From assembly GCF_004919095.1 (NCBI RefSeq), contig NZ_STGJ01000001.1, forward strand, positions 186,001 through 250,000: a DNA stretch of 64,000 bases, read 5' to 3'. Source of the DNA: Crenobacter intestini. Lineage in GTDB: Bacteria; Pseudomonadota; Gammaproteobacteria; Burkholderiales; Chromobacteriaceae. A program made the translations under genes and the position numbers. A model generated the notes under the pieces. The model was not told the origin of the DNA. It saw only the letters and a program-made list of their open reading frames with translations, and ran no database searches. Below, in pieces: positions 59,938 to 64,000 of the stretch (its first letter is position 1; each line of letters begins with the position of its first letter).

Positions 59938-60741
59938 TCAAAAGACGCGGTGATCCAGCGCCGGCAACCGGGCACGCACCGAAGAGAGCCGCGCCGGGTC
60001 AAGTTCGGCGACCACGACGCCCTCGCCCTCGGGCAGGCAGGCCTCGATACGGCCCCAGGGGTCAATGATCATGCTGTGACCCCAGGTGCGCCGGCCGTTT
60101 TCGTGCAAGCCCCCCTGCGCGCTGGCGACAACGTAACACTGGTTCTCGATCGCGCGTGCGCGCAGGAGCACCTCCCAGTGTGCCTCGCCGGTAATCGCGG
60201 TGAATGCAGCCGGCAACACCAGCACGTCGAACGGCGCTAGCGAGCGGAAGAGCTCGGCAAAGCGCAGATCGTAGCAGACGCCGAGCGCGACCTGCGCGCC
60301 GGGCATCCCGAAACTCGCGGGGGCATCGCCCGGCAGGATGGTGTCCGCCTCGGCGTAACGCTCGCCCAAGCCGGAGAAGCCGAACAAATGCACCTTGTCG
60401 TAGCGGCACGCCTCGCGCCCGTCAGGCGCGTAGACGAGCGTGCTGTTGTAGACCTTGCCCGGCTCGGGCGAGAGAAGCGGCAGGGTGCCGGCGACCAGCC
60501 AGATGCGGTGCTCGCGCGCCAGTTCGGCCAGCGCGCGCTGCAAGTGGCCGTCGCCGTGCGCCTCGGCGACACCCAGCTTGTCGGTGTCGCGCTGCCCCAT
60601 CAGGCAGAAATACTCGGGCAGCACGACCAGGCGCGCGCCAGTTGCCGCGGCTTCTGCCACCAGCGCCTGCGCCCGAGCGAGGTTCCCGTCCACCGAGGTG
60701 GTCGACACCATCTGCACCGCGGCGACCTTCAAGCGATCCAT
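59938..60741 (-). CDS. Carbon-nitrogen hydrolase (deaminated glutathione amidase-like)
   Basis: 267 residues, nitrilase fold with the Glu-Lys-Cys triad: LPEYF (Glu), YDKVHLF (Lys) and GVCYDLRF (Cys). The pattern fits the Nit1/YbeM-NitX group that hydrolyses deaminated glutathione, more than true nitrilases. The ATG at 60741 has AAAGGAGGGG just upstream; the earlier ATG at 60768 overlaps the yhdP stop. The conserved order yhdP-nit-tldD supports one operon. Confidence 0.9.
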   Translation of the reverse strand: MDRLKVAAVQMVSTTSVDGNLARAQALVAEAAATGARLVVLPEYFCLMGQRDTDKLGVAEAHGDGHLQRALAELAREHRIWLVAGTLPLLSPEPGKVYNSTLVYAPDGREACRYDKVHLFGFSGLGERYAEADTILPGDAPASFGMPGAQVALGVCYDLRFAELFRSLAPFDVLVLPAAFTAITGEAHWEVLLRARAIENQCYVVASAQGGLHENGRRTWGHSMIIDPWGRIEACLPEGEGVVVAELDPARLSSVRARLPALDHRVF

Positions 60742-60764
60742 CCCCCCTCCTTTTGCCATGGCCG

Positions 60765-63700
60765 TCATTTGGGCCTTGCCAGCGCCGACTCGACCCGCTC
60801 GACTCTGGGGTCCGCGATCGGCCCGCTGACCTTGTAGACACTGCGGAACACCTTGTCGAACGGATTGCCGAGGATGGTCTCGGCCGCCAGCGTCGCGATC
60901 CCGGCAATCGGGTTGAGCATCGCCGCGCCCGCCGCCAGCGCGACGCCCTGGCTGAGCCTCGGCGTCACCGTCACCGTCAAGGCCTGCGTGTCGGTCTTGA
61001 GGTTGACCTTGCCCGCGATCGCCACCGTCGCCGGCACGCTTTTCAGTTGCAGGCTTTCCGTCGCGAACACCCCGTCGTTCACCGCGATATTGCCCTTGAT
61101 GCTGTCAAACGCAAAGCCCCTGTCAAACACGCCGGCAAAATCGAGCCTCAACAACTTGCCGACCGACTGCAACGACAACACCGACAACAGGCGCGCGACG
61201 CTCGGGTCGTAACCGGCGAAACGCCCGTCCTTCACGTCCAGCCGCAGGTTGCCGCTGAGCTTCTCGACCGAAAAGTCGCCGAGCGCCCCCGGCCAGCCAA
61301 GCTCGCCGGTCAGCGCGCCCTGCCCGCCGCTGACCGCGCCGGGCATGCCGAAGCGGGTCAGCAGCGCGCCGATATCGGCCGAGCGCACCGCCAGCGCAAA
61401 ACGTCCGGCGTCAGGAGCAAGACCGGTACCGGTCAGCTCGATCGCACCGGCCGGCGACACCAGCGAGGCCGAACCCAGCCGCAACTGGCCAGAGAGCGCG
61501 CTCAGGCGCGCGTTCAGGCGCCCCAGATCGAGCTGCTTGTAGTAGACGTTGGCGATCTTCACGTCGACCAGCCGGACCAGCTGCGCCGGCAGCCTGGCGG
61601 GCGTAGCCCCCGCGCCGCCCAGCTCGGGCAGCGGCAGCTTGAGGCGGTCCAGGTCGAGTTGCAGCGCGGCGGCCTGCGCGTCATAGCGGTAGCGGCCAGC
61701 CAGCAGGGCGCTGTCCACGTCGCCGTGCGCGCCGTGCGCATCGACCAGCGTGGAAAAATCTACTGCGCCCAGCGGCTTGCCGCCGGCAACAATGTTGGCC
61801 GTCCTCACGTCGACGCTGACCGGCCAAGGTGGCAGGCTAGGCCCTGCGTGCGAAGCAGCACCGCCTGCGCCGCCCAACCGCGCCAGCCACGCGCTGGCGT
61901 CGAGGGCGGGCGCGGCAACGCCGACGGCGAGCCCGTGCGCGGGCAAGGCTGGCGGAGCGCGGCCGACGCCGACGCTGGCGCCCTTCAAATCGCCGCGCCC
62001 GTCAAGCCGGACCACGCCTGCGGCGTGCCCTTCCAGTGACCAGTCGATTTCCAGGTCCTCGCGCACCGGCTTGATCGACAACGCAAGCGGCCAGCGCGCG
62101 TCGGCGGCCTTGAAGGCGGGGGGTGGCACGTCGATGCGGGTGCCGGTCAGCGGACTTTTCGCCAGGAGCGAGACCAGGTCGCCGTCTTTCAGCGTGAAGT
62201 CGATGTCGATCGGGCTAACACCCCCCACGAAACGCTCGAGCGGCGGGAGGTAGTAGCCGACCAGGCGCCGGGTGTCGGCCTCGCCGCGGATGGCAAAACG
62301 CGACACGCCGTCCGGCGTGCTCCGGGCGCTCAGCCGCTGCGCCGCGCCGAACACCTCGGCCGACATGCCGGCGATGTCGACGCCGTACTCGGTAAAAACG
62401 AGCTCGCCCTTCGCGCGCGTCACCGGCGGGATCGGCAGGCCGGTAAAACGCAAGTCGTTCCCTGCGAGCGCGAGCGTCCCCTTCACGCGGGTGTTCTCGG
62501 GCGCCTCCAGCGGGATGTCGAGTTTGAGGCCGAGCTTCGCCTGCCCGGTGGCGGAAATCTCGCCAAGGAAACCGTCCAGATAGCCGTTAACCGGGCTCTT
62601 CACCGTATACGCGAGCATGGTGGACAGCGGCGCGTCGACCCGCCCCGCGATGTCGAGGCGCGCGTCCTGCGTAGCAAGGTCGGGCAGACGCACCACCACG
62701 TCGGCAAGCGCCGCGCCCGCGCTTTGCGCGCTTTTCGCGCGCACCGTCACGTTGTCGTTCAAGAGTTCGAGCCGCCCGTCTATCTTGCCGATCGCCGGCC
62801 AGTCAGGCTCGAAGCGCAAGGCGCCGTCGACGATCTTCGCGTTTAGCGCGAAGCGGCCGCCCTCGCCCTTGGCAAACGGGAAGGCGTTCAGGTCGCCCTG
62901 CAGCACCGCCTCGACCTCACGCCCCTGTCCGCCAAGCAGCGCTTCGCGCAACCAGAGCAGGGTCTCCTCGCCCAATTCGCGTGGCAGGTAGCGCTCGACA
63001 CGGGTCAACGCAACCTCAGGCACGCGCGCCTTGAAGTCGGCCAGCAGCGCGCCGCCGGACTGCACGCCCAGCGTGCCGCCGACCTCGCCCTCGAAGTCGC
63101 CGGTGACCAGTTTCAGGCCAGGTAACTTCACTTGCCAGGCGTTGCCTTGCTTTTGCCAGCTCACCTCGCCGTCGGCGCGCAACAGCTGCCACGGCCGCTC
63201 GAAGATTTCCGGCGCGCTGACCGTCACGTCGCGGCCGGCGAGCACCACCGAGCCGCCTTGATCGCTGAACGCAACGCGGCCGGAGAAGCCGCCGGCCACA
63301 CCGGGTAAGGCACCGACCGTGTGCCAGCCAAGGTCGCTGAACCGCCCGCTGACCCGGTAGCCTTGCGGCGCGGACGGTTTACCCTGCCAGTACGCGGCAA
63401 GCTCGCTCAGGTTGCCGGTCAGCGCCGCGGTCGACCAGGGTTTCTCCGGCAGCAAGCGCGCCGCGATCAGCACCGGCAACAGGGGCGCAAGGTCGAGCCC
63501 GCTCGCGCTGGCCTCGCCGCCCTGCGTCCCCCAGCGTGCGCTCAGCCGGCTGTTCTCGAACAATGGGCCGCGCGAGGTGGTGAGATAGAGCTGGTCGGCG
63601 GCGAGCACATGTTCGCCGTTCCCCTCCAGCCGGTAGTCGATGCGCCCGGCCACCTTGGGCAGGGCAAGCTGTTCTCCCCCCTGCCCCGCCAGCGCCGCCT

Positions 63701-64000
63701 GTTCGAGCAGGGCGGTGCCGGCCAGCACGGTCAGCTCGCCGCCGGCAAACGCTGCGCGCATGTCAACGCTGGCGCGCCCGCGCCTGGCCAGCGGCAACTC
63801 GGGCGCGTAGCGCTCCCACCAGCCGAAGCGGCCGTCGCGCGCGACCAGCTGCGCGTCGCCCATCCATTCGCGCCAGCGCGAGAGCTCGTCGCCGCGCCAG
63901 CTAAGGGTGAACAGGAAGCTGCCGAGAAAACGGCTGTCGGGGCGGCCTTCCAGGCGCAGCCGGTGGCCAAGCAGGGTGTCCTTGAGGGTCAACCGGGTGT
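60765..64000 (-). CDS. YhdP-family AsmA-like protein, N-terminus missing
   Basis: About 1078 C-terminal residues; the frame is open at base 64000, so the start lies beyond the window (the TTG at 63992 is internal). Long beta-rich repeats of the AsmA/DUF3971 type, ending with LSVLSLQSVGKLLRLDFAGVFDRGFAFD and the C-terminal AsmA2 segment (IAGKVNLKTDTQALTVTVTPRLSQGVAL). YhdP, with TamB and YdbH, bridges inner and outer membrane and moves phospholipids outward. The usual length is near 1270, so roughly 200 residues including the membrane anchor are cut off. The nitrilase gene follows 23 bases later. Confidence 0.93.
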   Translation of the reverse strand, partial: TRLTLKDTLLGHRLRLEGRPDSRFLGSFLFTLSWRGDELSRWREWMGDAQLVARDGRFGWWERYAPELPLARRGRASVDMRAAFAGGELTVLAGTALLEQAALAGQGGEQLALPKVAGRIDYRLEGNGEHVLAADQLYLTTSRGPLFENSRLSARWGTQGGEASASGLDLAPLLPVLIAARLLPEKPWSTAALTGNLSELAAYWQGKPSAPQGYRVSGRFSDLGWHTVGALPGVAGGFSGRVAFSDQGGSVVLAGRDVTVSAPEIFERPWQLLRADGEVSWQKQGNAWQVKLPGLKLVTGDFEGEVGGTLGVQSGGALLADFKARVPEVALTRVERYLPRELGEETLLWLREALLGGQGREVEAVLQGDLNAFPFAKGEGGRFALNAKIVDGALRFEPDWPAIGKIDGRLELLNDNVTVRAKSAQSAGAALADVVVRLPDLATQDARLDIAGRVDAPLSTMLAYTVKSPVNGYLDGFLGEISATGQAKLGLKLDIPLEAPENTRVKGTLALAGNDLRFTGLPIPPVTRAKGELVFTEYGVDIAGMSAEVFGAAQRLSARSTPDGVSRFAIRGEADTRRLVGYYLPPLERFVGGVSPIDIDFTLKDGDLVSLLAKSPLTGTRIDVPPPAFKAADARWPLALSIKPVREDLEIDWSLEGHAAGVVRLDGRGDLKGASVGVGRAPPALPAHGLAVGVAAPALDASAWLARLGGAGGAASHAGPSLPPWPVSVDVRTANIVAGGKPLGAVDFSTLVDAHGAHGDVDSALLAGRYRYDAQAAALQLDLDRLKLPLPELGGAGATPARLPAQLVRLVDVKIANVYYKQLDLGRLNARLSALSGQLRLGSASLVSPAGAIELTGTGLAPDAGRFALAVRSADIGALLTRFGMPGAVSGGQGALTGELGWPGALGDFSVEKLSGNLRLDVKDGRFAGYDPSVARLLSVLSLQSVGKLLRLDFAGVFDRGFAFDSIKGNIAVNDGVFATESLQLKSVPATVAIAGKVNLKTDTQALTVTVTPRLSQGVALAAGAAMLNPIAGIATLAAETILGNPFDKVFRSVYKVSGPIADPRVERVESALARPK

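Noticed and set aside
1-64000. CRISPR arrays, tRNA/rRNA genes, insertion sequences, prophage or toxin-antitoxin pairs
   Set aside because: Searched by eye on both strands; no regularly spaced repeats, tRNA cloverleaf, transposase or integrase motif was found.

Overview
The window is a G+C-rich (roughly two-thirds by eye), densely coded bacterial chromosome segment with no insertion sequence, phage, CRISPR, rRNA or tRNA gene that I can see. The gene families and orders (yhdP-nitrilase-tldD, rpfE-like gene before recJ, M23 peptidase-anmK-ftsK, nrtABC/nasT/nirBD/nasA) fit a betaproteobacterium, most likely Neisseriales/Chromobacteriaceae. The genus cannot be fixed from the sequence alone.

Layout. 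1-4070 (+): end of an RND drug-efflux pump and its outer-membrane lipoprotein. 4182-16183 (-): a nitrate assimilation locus with nitrate ABC transporter nrtABC, the antiterminator nasT, a HerA-like ATPase, nirB-nirD-nasA and the siroheme gene cobA. 16221-17617 (+): a membrane-anchored lipase-like protein and a free methionine-R-sulfoxide reductase. 17747-25374 (-): one dense run of rpfE-like gene, recJ, rmuC, a LysR regulator, adenosine deaminase and a purine permease. 25625-31573 (+): M23 cell-wall peptidase, anmK, ftsK and hemH. 31708-36137: two paralogous branched-chain amino-acid binding lipoproteins flanking a lower-G+C PAS-GGDEF-EAL gene on the opposite strand. 36184-37002 (-): a hydrolase. 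37135-40854 (+): a complete siaABCD c-di-GMP module. 40897-48299 (+): dsbD, an AI-2E-type permease, a lipoprotein behind a putative FNR/ANR promoter, DUF2789, an orphan Rieske oxygenase, msrB and a parvulin. 48347-49126 (-): an unrecognised polytopic membrane protein. 49364-57750 (+): a GT2/SDR/PIG-L deacetylase cassette, a PAQR protein, an iron alcohol dehydrogenase, a divergent phosphoketolase and bluB. 57914-64000 (-): a 76-residue orphan protein, tldD, a nitrilase and the 3' part of yhdP.

How the genes work together. The best-supported regulatory system is in the nitrate locus. Both nrtA and nirB are preceded by a near-consensus sigma-54 promoter, an NtrC-like dyad about 85-100 bp upstream of the predicted start, and a leader with two hexaloop hairpins of the ANTAR type. 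In each leader the second hairpin overlaps an intrinsic terminator. NasT, encoded between the two operons, is the obvious RNA-binding antiterminator, so nitrogen limitation would gate initiation and nitrate would gate elongation. The usual nitrate-sensing partner NasS is not in the window. The sia module (SiaA phosphatase, SiaB kinase, SiaC switch with Thr68, SiaD cyclase) and the separate PAS-GGDEF-EAL protein give two c-di-GMP inputs. Less understood pieces are the GT2/SDR/PIG-L cassette, the membrane protein next to it, the divergent phosphoketolase and a two-copy palindromic intergenic repeat.
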